Below, in pieces: positions 7,787 through 13,571 of a stretch of 30,543 nt of DNA. A model generated the notes under the pieces. It had not been told where the DNA came from. It saw only the letters and a list, made by a program, of their open reading frames with translations, and did no database searches. Every line of letters begins with the position of its first letter. Position 1 is the first letter of the stretch. The translations under genes were made by a program, and so were the position numbers. Source of the DNA: a virus; the IMG/VR virus record IMGVR_UViG_3300020196_000163, positions 1-30,543 of that record. One strand, 5' to 3'.

Positions 7787-8764
7787 TTACGCCGTTCCAA
7801 CCGTCAGGGCGATTCGCATTGCCCGTGCCGTATCGACCGCCTTTGCGCCCAACACACAGGATGCTGCCCGATCCTCGCCGTCAAGCCGTCCATGCACATG
7901 CTGAATCCAGTTTGTCGTACTGTTTGCGGCGAGCCAAACCGAGGGCTTTGAGCCTTGCGAGCGCTCTGTATCGAACACCTTTTGCATGTAAGAAATGGCA
8001 TCGGTTGCCCTGATCAGCCTGCGCTGCTCGACTGGAGTGGTGGGGTTGGTTGGGATTTTGATGCCCGTGGTTGCCTCATAGACCGCCACCATGATTGCCG
8101 AGACCCGTTCCGAATTCACATCGAGGGCGGCAAGGGTGTCGCCTTCCGACTTGATGATTCGGAGCCGATCCCGCCACTGGCGAAGCGCATCCTGTACTTC
8201 TTCCACACGGAGGGAAAGCCCTGCGGTGTGTCGCCAAGTGTAACCGAGATGTGCATCTGCGGTAGAGCCTCCGAAGGTGTTGGCGCAAACCACGCGAGTG
8301 CAGGTAGGGTGAATGCGCAGCGGTCTGCCGTCACCGTAGCCGTTTGCGAGCAGAAGGTACTGATAGGTTTCGTCCCCACCGATCACGGTATCCTCACCCC
8401 GCAAGCCGATGAAAATGTTTCTGCCGCCTCGGAGTGAGCCGATTGTATCCACACTGGGCGAGTTATCGCCGCCTGCCAACGAATCGGCAATCGCCGCCAG
8501 TGTTTTGGGCTGAACCACAGAGTAGTTGATCCCAACCACATTGAGCACATCCTGATTGTCACTTCGGCGCAGCGCCTTATGACTGTTGATGTCCCTGCTA
8601 TCGGTTGCGGTTTGGATTGTTTCCTCGGTAACCGTCCAATCAAGCCCTACCGTTTCCATTGCCTGCAAAGCGGACTGCCCTGCCTCAATGTTCTTTCCCA
8701 AGCCATGCCATCCAGTACTGCCAACAATTCCGACTGTATCTGATTCTGTAATCTCGTGAGCCAT
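7787..8764 (-). CDS. DUF932 family phage/plasmid protein
   Basis: 325 residues from the ATG at 8764 (MAHEITESD), preceded by AGAAAGG. An in-frame ATG at 8842 is less likely because the frame between them holds the palindrome and leader hairpin and begins within the promoter. Features of the family: STGWHGLGK near the N-terminus, NYSVVQPKTLAAIADSL, GGRNIFIGLRGED, YQYLLLANGYGDGRPL and TRVVCANTF about halfway. DUF932 proteins are common in phages and plasmids, often expressed early and abundantly, but their function is unknown. This is the only gene on the minus strand. It has its own promoter, leader hairpin and terminator, and shares the promoter type of the rightward early operons. A diverged copy of one of its segments occurs in the gene at 9388. 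Confidence 0.8.
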   Translation of the reverse strand: MAHEITESDTVGIVGSTGWHGLGKNIEAGQSALQAMETVGLDWTVTEETIQTATDSRDINSHKALRRSDNQDVLNVVGINYSVVQPKTLAAIADSLAGGDNSPSVDTIGSLRGGRNIFIGLRGEDTVIGGDETYQYLLLANGYGDGRPLRIHPTCTRVVCANTFGGSTADAHLGYTWRHTAGLSLRVEEVQDALRQWRDRLRIIKSEGDTLAALDVNSERVSAIMVAVYEATTGIKIPTNPTTPVEQRRLIRATDAISYMQKVFDTERSQGSKPSVWLAANSTTNWIQHVHGRLDGEDRAASCVLGAKAVDTARAMRIALTVGTA

Positions 8765-8783
8765 TTGGCTGCCTTTCTGTTTT

Positions 8784-8798
8784 GTCCCACACGGGGAC
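8784..8798 (-). promoter_or_regulatory. 5' leader hairpin before the DUF932 start
   Basis: On the minus strand GTCCC pairs with GGGAC around the loop CGTGT, and CAGAAAGG (the ribosome binding site) follows shortly after. Three rightward small genes have the same arrangement with stem GACCC/GGGTC. The second base pair differs in a compensated way (A-T against T-A), which supports an RNA structure. Confidence 0.65.
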
Positions 8799-8810
8799 TG
8801 GTTCCTAAAT

Positions 8811-8827
8811 CTGTCAACGATTGACAG
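8811..8827. promoter_or_regulatory. Palindromic operator candidate, copy 1
   Basis: CTGTCAACGATTGACAG is a perfect 7-3-7 inverted repeat. It sits just downstream of the -10 of the leftward DUF932 promoter, about where early transcribed bases would be, a position suited to a repressor. A near-identical palindrome lies at 22153-22169 beside the promoter of the helical-protein cassette. Confidence 0.6.
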
Positions 8828-8837
8828 TTGCGCCATG

Positions 8838-8878
8838 ATCATAACCTGCCTCTTGGGAAAGTCTACCCCATTGTGAAC
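8838..8878 (-). promoter_or_regulatory. Shared-type promoter A (leftward, DUF932)
   Basis: On the minus strand: GTTCAC (8873-8878), then GTAGAC (8861-8866) 12 nt downstream, whose TAGACT (8860-8865) is the -35, a 16-nt spacer and TATGAT (8838-8843). An A-rich tract lies upstream. From that tract to the -35 it is almost identical to the promoter at 10199. Confidence 0.7.
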
Positions 8879-9003
8879 ATTTTTGCAAATCTTTTTTGTG
8901 CGTATCTATTCATACGCGGCTAGATTTGCGCTTGGCAGAGATTGCGAGATTCCGTTGGTTGCGCTTTGGCACGGAAATCCGCGAGAAAAAAGATTGACAA
9001 AAT

Positions 9004-9044
9004 GTTCACATTTAGGTTTACTTTTGCCGATAGCAGTGTAAGAT
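9004..9044 (+). promoter_or_regulatory. Shared-type promoter B (small-gene operon)
   Basis: GTTCAC (9004-9009) and GTTTAC (9016-9021) are 12 nt apart; the second overlaps the -35 TTTACT (9017-9022). A 16-nt spacer and TAAGAT (9039-9044) follow. TTGACAAAA lies immediately upstream, a half-site of the palindrome seen at 8811. It drives the operon beginning at 9095. Confidence 0.7.
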
Positions 9045-9064
9045 GGTTGCAGATCAGACACCCC

Positions 9065-9087
9065 GACCCCTAGCGGGTCAGAAAGGC
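9065..9087 (+). promoter_or_regulatory. 5' leader hairpin and ribosome binding site
   Basis: GACCC (9065-9069) pairs with GGGTC (9075-9079) around loop CTAGC, directly followed by AGAAAGG. The start codon is 15 nt after the stem. This belongs to a repeated leader family with copies at 8784 (minus strand), 10260 and 10561. Confidence 0.65.
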
Positions 9088-9094
9088 AAGGCAA

Positions 9095-9391
9095 ATGAAA
9101 ACGAAGAAGGCAGTCGAATACGATGTGCGAACCATTGACGAGTACGGCGATGTGCAGGATGTGGATTCGTTTTATGGCAGCGCACACAGCAAGCGGCAGG
9201 CAATCGAGTCCGCGCAGAGGATCGTGCGCGATGGTGGAACCGCCGTGGTCGAGCGCACGACCTACACGATTGAACCCGATGTGGAAAGATTCGTTGATAT
9301 GGAACACGAACAGATTTGGACTGGCGGCGACCACGACAGGCTGATTGCGGGTGGTTGGCGCACCGAAGGCAGCGAAGGAGGTGCAGCGTGA
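9095..9391 (+). CDS. Small early phage protein
   Basis: 98 residues, first gene after promoter B and the hairpin leader, with AAAGGCAAGG before the ATG. The protein is acidic to neutral with no Cys, signal or membrane segment. The middle (SAHSKRQAIESAQRIVRDGGTA) looks like one helix followed by strands, a common plan among tiny phage proteins. It ends in SEGGAA, encoded by the repeated junction sequence that also provides the ribosome binding site and GTG start of the next gene (GTGA overlap). No function is recognised; its place as first gene of an early operon suggests host takeover or counter-defence, by inference only. Confidence 0.6.
   Translation: MKTKKAVEYDVRTIDEYGDVQDVDSFYGSAHSKRQAIESAQRIVRDGGTAVVERTTYTIEPDVERFVDMEHEQIWTGGDHDRLIAGGWRTEGSEGGAA
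9371..9391 (+). repeat. Gene-junction repeat, copy 1
   Basis: The core AAGGAGGTGCAGCGTGA encodes the last residues (..GGAA, stop) of the upstream gene and at the same time supplies GGAGGT and the GTG start of the downstream gene. This copy and the one at 9909-9929 are identical over 21 nt; the copy at 9695 matches over 17 nt. Confidence 0.75.
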
Positions 9392-9711
9392 AGGACGGCG
9401 AAGTTACAATTACACTCCGCAGGTCTGAATTGCGAGACTTGATCGTCACGATCACTGCGATGTACGACCAGTCCGCCATGAGTTTTGAGGAGATGCAGCA
9501 TCGCTACCCGATCTTTGCAAACGGGTACGACCGACTTTGCCATCAGGCACAACTCGCAGGCGTTCCTACCAACAGCGATGAAAGCATTGACGAAGGCATT
9601 GACGCAGAGGCAGACCGATGTTCATCGCACATCGACTGCAGCGTTCGCGTGGTTTGCGCCAACACCTTTGGCGGCTCTGCCGCCGATGCACATCAAGGAG
9701 GTGCAGCGTGA
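9388..9711 (+). CDS. Small early protein with a DUF932-derived C-terminus
   Basis: 107 residues from a GTG overlapping the upstream stop, with GGAGGT in front. Residues 1-75 (VTITLRRSELRDLIVTITAMYDQSA, then EEMQHRYPIFANGYDRLCHQ) look helical and belong to an unrecognised small phage family. The last 25 or so contain RVVCANTFGGSAADAH, which matches RVVCANTFGGSTADAH in the DUF932 protein, in the same reading frame. Of the four base differences over that stretch three are synonymous, so the source may be a diverged DUF932 homologue rather than the local gene. The protein then ends in GGAA from the junction repeat. The native C-terminus may have been replaced by recombination. Confidence 0.6.
   Translation: MKDGEVTITLRRSELRDLIVTITAMYDQSAMSFEEMQHRYPIFANGYDRLCHQAQLAGVPTNSDESIDEGIDAEADRCSSHIDCSVRVVCANTFGGSAADAHQGGAA
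9695..9711 (+). repeat. Gene-junction repeat, copy 2
   Basis: Second copy of the AAGGAGGTGCAGCGTGA junction, directly after the DUF932-like fragment. It gives the ending GGAA to the upstream protein and the ribosome binding site and GTG to the gene at 9708. Confidence 0.75.
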
Positions 9712-9929
9712 AGCGAATAACGAAAGCAAAACTCATGGCGATTCGCAGGGCAGACGCATACCTGAAGTTTCTCCACTACCTTGATCGCAGGGAGTTTGGC
9801 ATGGCGTTGAGCGTTGCCAACACATGGGCGGTGACTGACACGAATGATCGGTTTAGGTCGTTGTGGGAAGGACACGCCAATGACACCTATCGACTGCTGA
9901 AAGCGCAAAGCGAAGGAGGTGCAGCGTGA
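9708..9929 (+). CDS. Small early basic protein
   Basis: 73 residues from the GTG within the second junction repeat. The N-terminus is basic (VKRITKAKLMAIRRADAY), followed by helical segments with aromatic residues (FLHYLDRREF, ALSVANTWAV) and ending in QSEGGAA. No known domain, Cys or membrane segment. The start is fixed by the GGAGGT and the GTGA overlap; upstream in-frame codons belong to another gene. It is co-translated with its neighbours from promoter B. Unknown function. Confidence 0.55.
   Translation: MKRITKAKLMAIRRADAYLKFLHYLDRREFGMALSVANTWAVTDTNDRFRSLWEGHANDTYRLLKAQSEGGAA
9909..9929 (+). repeat. Gene-junction repeat, copy 3
   Basis: Third copy of the junction, identical to copy 1 over 21 nt. 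It encodes the SEGGAA end of the gene at 9708 and the ribosome binding site and GTG of the gene at 9926. Confidence 0.75.
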
Positions 9930-10165
9930 GGTGGGAACAAAGGATCAGCATGACTCACATTTCGTTTGCCGCCTATTTTCGCACTGCATCCGATTGTTCA
10001 TTCGCTACGAACGCACTGCGATTCGCAACGAGGGAAGAAGCGGAGGGGTATGGGGCAGACCTGTACCAACGATGGCTTGGAGCAAAGGAATGGGAAGTGC
10101 GGGAAACCGATGATCCTGTCCGTCATCGGTGGGATGCGAAAGAAAGAACGGTCGTAAACATTTGA
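9926..10165 (+). CDS. Small phage protein, widespread type
   Basis: 79 residues from the GTG in the third junction repeat; an ATG at 9950 would give 71. The sequence has the pattern of a common tiny phage protein: aromatic strand (ISFAAYFRTA), FATNALRFATREEAEGYGADLYQRW, then WEVRETDDPVRHRW. This suggests a small alpha/beta fold with a conserved DDPV segment. It is the last gene of the promoter B operon, with about 125 bp to the next start. Function is unknown for the family as far as I know. Confidence 0.6.
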   Translation: MRWEQRISMTHISFAAYFRTASDCSFATNALRFATREEAEGYGADLYQRWLGAKEWEVRETDDPVRHRWDAKERTVVNI

Positions 10166-10198
10166 AAGAAAACAGCGACAAAAAAAATCTGCAAAAAT

Positions 10199-10239
10199 GT
10201 TCACAATGGGGTAGACTTTTGCCGATATTGGTGTAAGAT
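10199..10239 (+). promoter_or_regulatory. Shared-type promoter C
   Basis: GTTCAC (10199-10204), GTAGAC (10211-10216) 12 nt on, -35 TAGACT (10212-10217), 16-nt spacer, -10 TAAGAT (10234-10239). An A-rich tract lies upstream. The box region matches promoter A, and the spacer and sequence after the -10 match promoter B (TTTTGCCGATA; GTAAGATGGTTGCAGATC). Confidence 0.7.
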
Positions 10240-10259
10240 GGTTGCAGATCAAACACCCC

Positions 10260-10282
10260 GACCCCAAGTGGGTCAGAAAGGA
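10260..10282 (+). promoter_or_regulatory. 5' leader hairpin and ribosome binding site
   Basis: GACCC (10260-10264) pairs with GGGTC (10270-10274) around CAAGT, then AGAAAGG; the ATG is 16 nt after the stem. Same leader as at 9065 and 10561. Confidence 0.65.
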
Positions 10283-10290
10283 CAGGCAAG

Positions 10291-10494
10291 ATGAACAGGG
10301 CAAGCAATATCACGAGACTCATTGCGCTGAAGCGAGCGTGCGACAAGTTGGAGCAAGCATTGGATGCGGCGGAGGTGGCGTACTTCAAGAATCCAAGCGA
10401 ACGCCGCTACCAACTGCGTCAGCGATTGGGCGTGCGGTGTGATCGCGCATGGGATAAGTTGGCGACAGAGGAACTGAAGCAGCGTCATGGCTGA
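10291..10494 (+). CDS. Small helical early protein
   Basis: 67 residues, first gene after promoter C and its hairpin leader. Predicted wholly helical and rich in Arg, Lys, Leu and Ala (ITRLIALKRACDKLEQALDAAEVAYF, then RRYQLRQRLG). Net charge is basic, so nucleic acid or protein binding is possible. No recognised family. The next genes lie downstream in the same direction. Confidence 0.55.
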   Translation: MNRASNITRLIALKRACDKLEQALDAAEVAYFKNPSERRYQLRQRLGVRCDRAWDKLATEELKQRHG

Positions 10495-10594
10495 CCCGAA
10501 CGCGAGGGGCGGCAACCGCCGCCCCAAGCGTCCGAGCCAGTTGGCAAGGAATCAAACCCCGACCCCAAGTGGGTCAGAAAGGACAGGCAGATGA
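10487..10594 (+). CDS. Possible 35-residue basic ORF in the leader of the next gene
   Basis: An ATG at 10487 opens a 35-codon frame that overlaps the previous stop and ends with TGA overlapping the next ATG (ATGA at 10591). It is rich in Arg, Pro and Asn (ARGGNRRPKRPSQ) and includes the hairpin leader, so its C-terminal codons are constrained by the leader repeat. It may be a translated leader peptide or a chance frame. Confidence 0.25.
   Translation: MADPNARGGNRRPKRPSQLARNQTPTPSGSERTGR
10506..10525 (+). other. Strong GC hairpin between small genes
   Basis: GGGGCGGC (10506-10513) and GCCGCCCC (10518-10525) form a perfect 8-bp stem with an AACC loop. No T-run follows, so it is not a standard intrinsic terminator. 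It may act as an RNA stability or processing element between the genes at 10291 and 10591. Confidence 0.5.
10561..10583 (+). promoter_or_regulatory. 5' leader hairpin and ribosome binding site
   Basis: GACCC (10561-10565) pairs with GGGTC (10571-10575) around CAAGT, followed by AGAAAGG; the ATG is 15 nt after the stem. There is no shared-type promoter directly upstream, so here the leader sits inside an operon. A partial copy without the stem (GTCAGAAAGACAGGCAA) precedes the gene at 10815. Confidence 0.6.
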
Positions 10595-10818
10595 ACCCAG
10601 TATTCGATGCGTTTGAAAAGATCGGGCAAGCAATGGCAGAAGCGGAACTGGTTGCGGAAATCGCGCGATTGGATGAGGCGATGTTGTGGTACTTGAACTG
10701 CGCGAACGAAACGGTAGAGCAGCGCAAGGCTTTTGAGGCAATGCAAGCCGCATCCAACAGGTGTATTGAGATTGGAAGGGCAGCGAACCTAGCCGCAGTC
10801 AGAAAGACAGGCAAATGA
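10591..10818 (+). CDS. Small acidic helical early protein
   Basis: 75 residues, start fixed by the hairpin leader and AGAAAGG. Predicted all-helical, rich in Ala and Glu (FDAFEKIGQAMAEAELVAEIARLDEAM, then TVEQRKAFEAMQAASNRCIEIG). It resembles the upstream 67-residue protein in size and helicity but not clearly in sequence. Its last codons (VRKTGK) read through a partial copy of the leader repeat that serves the next gene, and the two overlap by ATGA. Unknown function. Confidence 0.55.
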   Translation: MNPVFDAFEKIGQAMAEAELVAEIARLDEAMLWYLNCANETVEQRKAFEAMQAASNRCIEIGRAANLAAVRKTGK

Positions 10819-11000
10819 CACAGTACAAAATTGCAGAGGTTTGCGGCGACACTGGTGGTTGGGATGTTGTTGCAGAGTTTGAGGCTCGCAACGATGAGGC
10901 TGCAAACGAATACGCAGAGGAAAACTACGGCGACCTTGATTGGTATGTGCTTGATGAAAATGGCATAAACATCAACGGAGGCTTGGATGAAAATGCGTGA
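10815..11000 (+). CDS. Small acidic early protein
   Basis: 61 residues, start overlapping the previous stop (ATGA), preceded by AGAAAGACAGG. Strongly acidic with several aromatic residues (EYAEENYGDLDWYVLDENG), an alpha/beta plan in a very small protein. Acidity of this degree in a tiny early phage protein is compatible with a DNA-mimic or inhibitor role, but no family was recognised. It overlaps the next gene by 14 bp. Confidence 0.5.
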   Translation: MTQYKIAEVCGDTGGWDVVAEFEARNDEAANEYAEENYGDLDWYVLDENGININGGLDENA

Positions 11001-11331
11001 GGAATGGATGCGAACACAGTGCTTGGAACTTGTAGGGGCAGCGCTGCATCAAATGCACAAGAAGGTAGATGCGCGGCGGCGAAAAAAAGAATGCGGTTGG
11101 GTTGGTTCATCGCCCGATCCAGTCGTTGTGCGCCTGTTGCACAGAATCAATAAGTACGAGGTTGTGCAGCAGTGTTTGTTGGGCGAGGAACCCATGACGG
11201 CGATTGCGTACAAATTAGGTTGGAGACCGTCAGTTTACTATCAGTATACGATATCAGAATTAGATGAGCAGGCGGCGTTGTGGATTGAGGCCACCTATCC
11301 GATTGATAGCAAGGAGGAGGACGATCAGTGA
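10987..11331 (+). CDS. Helix-turn-helix-like regulatory protein candidate
   Basis: 114 residues, with GGAGG before the ATG; a second ATG two codons on is possible. The N-terminal half is basic (DARRRKKECGW). Residues about 70-105 (EPMTAIAYKLGWRPSVYYQYTISELDEQAALWI) have the spacing of a helix-turn-helix similar in style to sigma-factor region 4 or ArpU-like phage regulators. It ends in a very acidic tail. It lies at the end of the early small-gene run and overlaps the exonuclease gene (GTGA), so it may regulate the switch to later genes. The HTH call is by eye. Confidence 0.45.
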   Translation: MKMREEWMRTQCLELVGAALHQMHKKVDARRRKKECGWVGSSPDPVVVRLLHRINKYEVVQQCLLGEEPMTAIAYKLGWRPSVYYQYTISELDEQAALWIEATYPIDSKEEDDQ

Positions 11332-12245
11332 TTACCGACTACCAAAAATCGCAGCGAGCAAGGGGCGTAGGCAGCAGTGATGTGCCAGTTATTTTGGGTT
11401 TGTCGCCGTTCAAAACCCCGTACGATTTATGGCTTGAACGGATGGGTCGGATAGAGCCGCCGCCCGAAACGGAGGCTATGACAATCGGCTCGCAAATTGA
11501 ACCGTTGCTATTGTCAATGGCAGCACAGCGTATCGGCGAGCGAGTCGTGCGACCATCGCAGACATTCGTGGGCGGTAAGCCTCACCATCGCGCAAACATT
11601 GATGGGATGGTTGGAATTGCCAAGCGCGGACATCCGATAGTGGAGGCAAAGAGCACGGGATGGCTTGAAGGTTGGGGCGCAGATGGCACGGACGAAATCC
11701 CTGAAGGGGTTAGGGCGCAAGTGATGTATCAAATGCTGATCACTTCAAGCACCATTGCGTATGTTGCTTGCCTACGAGCAGATCGCGGACTTTCGTTCAC
11801 TTTGCACCCAATCGAATATGACGAAGGGCTTGCGGTGGCAATCGTTGGCGCGGTTGATGACTGGTGGGGCTATGTTCAATCAGGAACAGCACCTAGCAGC
11901 AGCCCATCGTTGGAATGCGTCAAGCGTATGCGGTACTCCGAAGATGCTGCGCCCGTAACTATTGACGATGCGCTTCTGATTGCGGACATAGATGCGCGAC
12001 AAAGTTTGCAGCAAGCAGAGGCATACGCAGATACATGTAGGGCGAGGCTACTTGCCGCACTTGGCGAATCGCGTACAGGACAAAGCAAAGATGGTTGCTA
12101 CAGCATCAAGGTAGCAGCCGTGAAAACGGAACGATTTGACACAAGGGCGTTTCAGCAAGGGCATCCCGAACTTGCCGCCCAATTCAGAATTGCGGGTGGT
12201 TACAACAGAGTGACCGTCAAGGAAAGGAAGAAGCAAACCAAATGA
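11328..12245 (+). CDS. YqaJ/lambda-exonuclease family recombinase nuclease
   Basis: 305 residues from a GTG overlapping the upstream stop with AGGAGG in front. Motifs of the family: GVGSSDVPVILGLSPFKTPYDLW (about 13-35), G..IEPL with E58, a RANIDGMV segment with D92, and the IVEAKST triad residues E106 and K108. These residues form the metal-dependent nuclease site of YqaJ-like viral recombinases, which resect double-stranded ends 5'-3'. The downstream ERF annealing gene is the expected partner for single-strand annealing recombination. The C-terminal third (about 205-305) is less typical, with a helical stretch and a basic end (KERKKQTK). Confidence 0.85.
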   Translation: MITDYQKSQRARGVGSSDVPVILGLSPFKTPYDLWLERMGRIEPPPETEAMTIGSQIEPLLLSMAAQRIGERVVRPSQTFVGGKPHHRANIDGMVGIAKRGHPIVEAKSTGWLEGWGADGTDEIPEGVRAQVMYQMLITSSTIAYVACLRADRGLSFTLHPIEYDEGLAVAIVGAVDDWWGYVQSGTAPSSSPSLECVKRMRYSEDAAPVTIDDALLIADIDARQSLQQAEAYADTCRARLLAALGESRTGQSKDGCYSIKVAAVKTERFDTRAFQQGHPELAAQFRIAGGYNRVTVKERKKQTK

Positions 12246-12955
12246 AGCGAGAGACAGATGACTACAGAGCGGTGGAGGATGACGATAAGGCGGTGGTGTT
12301 TTGCGCGTTGTTGGAGGCGCAGCAGGCAATAGCATCAGTGGTAAAGGACGCGAAAGCAAACTATGGGGAGCGAGCGCGATATGCGTATGTCAGTGCGGAT
12401 CAGATGGTGACGGAGTGCCGCAAGGCTTTGCATGCGGCAGGACTTATCTTGCTGCGCGAGTCGTACAGCGTTCAGTCCAGTGCCGAAACAGGCATGGTGT
12501 TGTTTAGCAACTACCTGTTGGTTCATGCTGCGTCAGGCATATCGGTTGCAAGCAGTCAATCTCCATGGTTTATCATTGAAGCGCAAGGGCGACCACTTGA
12601 CAAGGCGCTTGCGGGAGCGTTGACCACGAGCCTGTCGTACTACCTCCGCGACCTATTGCTTGTGCCGCGCGAAGATGAAGCAGAAATGGATCAGCGCAAC
12701 GACACGGAACATCAGCCCAACAGCATCGGAATCAAGGGCGCGATTGCGTTACGCAAAGCGTTGGTTACTGCGGGCTGCAAGGAAGGCGCACTGCGATCTG
12801 CAATGCAGCAAAGCGGTGTAAATGTTCCTGATGACATGGCAACATGGGATCGCGCGTGGATGGAACGCATCAATGGATGGGTTGAACGCAACACGGTGTA
12901 TGCTGACATTGCTGACGAAACGGTTGAAAGGTCTAGCCGAACAGGTGTATCTTGA
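12242..12955 (+). CDS. ERF-family single-strand annealing protein
   Basis: 237 residues, ATG overlapping the nuclease stop (ATGA). The core (about 15-140) follows ERF proteins: LLEAQQAIASVVKDAKANYG, YAYVSADQMVTECRKALHAAGL, a strand-rich middle and the glycine-containing DKALAGALTTSLSYYLRDLLLVPRED segment. ERF proteins bind single-stranded DNA and anneal complementary strands; with the YqaJ-like nuclease upstream they form a two-component recombination system. The C-terminal part (about 155-237), with Trp-rich TWDRAWMERINGWVER, is family-variable. The gene overlaps the next start (TTGA). Confidence 0.8.
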   Translation: MKRETDDYRAVEDDDKAVVFCALLEAQQAIASVVKDAKANYGERARYAYVSADQMVTECRKALHAAGLILLRESYSVQSSAETGMVLFSNYLLVHAASGISVASSQSPWFIIEAQGRPLDKALAGALTTSLSYYLRDLLLVPREDEAEMDQRNDTEHQPNSIGIKGAIALRKALVTAGCKEGALRSAMQQSGVNVPDDMATWDRAWMERINGWVERNTVYADIADETVERSSRTGVS

Positions 12956-13185
12956 ACAATTGCAAAAAAACAAATCTAATTGCAGCACAGCAGAAGCATG
13001 TGCAGGAAAAATTCATCACGACCGCACAGTTGGCAACCGCCTTGGGAATTACACTGCAACGAGTATCGGCAATAGCACGAAGCAGAGGGATATCTTGTGT
13101 GTGGTTTGGAAATAGGCGTATGTGGCTAAGATCGCACTTTGATTCATTTGCACGCAGACCAAACGGAAGACCGAGAAAACAATAA
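12952..13185 (+). CDS. Small winged-helix/HTH protein with AT-hook-like tail
   Basis: 77 residues from a TTG overlapping the ERF stop; a GTG at 13000 would give 61. Residues about 21-65 (FITTAQLATALGITLQRVSAIARSRG, then VWFGNRRMWLRSHFDSF) have the layout of excisionase- or MerR-like winged helices. The end, RRPNGRPRKQ, carries a GRP core like an AT-hook. A DNA-binding role is well supported, and the structured non-coding stretch directly downstream is a plausible target. Xis, replication initiator accessory or transcription factor are all open. Confidence 0.6.
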   Translation: MNNCKKTNLIAAQQKHVQEKFITTAQLATALGITLQRVSAIARSRGISCVWFGNRRMWLRSHFDSFARRPNGRPRKQ

Positions 13186-13190
13186 CAGCG

Positions 13191-13231
13191 CACGGCATAG
13201 TGGGTATTGGGTCAGTACCCATTATGCCGTG
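13191..13231. other. Long hairpin/inverted repeat after the winged-helix gene
   Basis: CACGGCATAGTGGGTA (13191-13206) pairs with TACCCATTATGCCGTG (13216-13231): 15 Watson-Crick pairs plus one G-T, loop TTGGGTCAG. No T-run follows. The right arm also takes part in an alternative 6-bp hairpin, GCCGTG-TT-CACGGC (13226-13239), which excludes the long one. It may be an operator, a replication-related element or an RNA switch. Confidence 0.65.
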
Positions 13232-13571
13232 TTCACGGCAGAAAATACTTTCAGCCTTTCGATCAGGCTGCGAACCTTGCGAGGTGATCGGTGCTATGCG
13301 CGGCGGCATTGACGCGGCGATGGTTGTAGTGATACGGCTTGCCCCTACCGTATCCCATTGTGGGTTGTTTGCAATGCGCTCGACAACGCACGAAGCGGCT
13401 GCTCACCACAGCGAAATGGTAGATGCGTTGGCAAGGTTGACGGATGACGATGCGAAATGTTCAACAACCCAAGCCTTCGCGCTCCCGCATCTCGCGGGGG
13501 CTTGGTCTCAGGAATCAGATGCGCATGGAAACAAAAAATGGCGAAACGAAAAAGTAAGGGCGTTAGGGTAA
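13224..13571 (+). CDS. Uncertain ORF in the gap before the second ParB-like gene
   Basis: An ATG at 13224 opens a 115-codon frame through the gap, ending 34 bp inside the ParB-like gene. No ribosome binding site precedes it, it starts inside a hairpin, and its composition (SGCEPCEVIGAMRGGIDAAMVVV, then HEAAAHHSEMVDALARLTDDDA) resembles no known family. It is the only long frame on the + strand here, so a real small gene is possible. Otherwise the region 13186-13537 is non-coding and structured. Confidence 0.25.
   Translation: MPCSRQKILSAFRSGCEPCEVIGAMRGGIDAAMVVVIRLAPTVSHCGLFAMRSTTHEAAAHHSEMVDALARLTDDDAKCSTTQAFALPHLAGAWSQESDAHGNKKWRNEKVRALG
13469..13505. other. Two-part GC hairpin upstream of the second ParB-like gene
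   Basis: CCAAGCC (13469-13475) pairs with GGCTTGG (13499-13505). Nested inside, CCCGC (13484-13488) pairs with GCGGG (13494-13498) around ATCTC. There is an eight-base bulge on the left and none on the right. No T-run follows. It lies about 30 bp before the ParB-like start. Confidence 0.5.

Noticed and set aside
7955-8437. + strand open frame of 160 codons opposite DUF932
   Set aside because: The minus strand encodes a recognisable DUF932 protein with promoter, leader and terminator.
8764-8842. DUF932 start at 8842
   Set aside because: That start lies within the -10 of the shared-type promoter and upstream of the palindrome and leader hairpin; the ATG at 8764 has AGAAAGG.
10506-10525. GC hairpin as intrinsic terminator
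   Set aside because: No T-run follows on either strand; listed only as a hairpin.
13390-13470. tRNA-like stretch (GCGAAATGGTAGATGC followed by a GTTCAA)
   Set aside because: The D-arm resemblance is not supported by a matching acceptor stem, anticodon arm or T-arm; base pairing fails.
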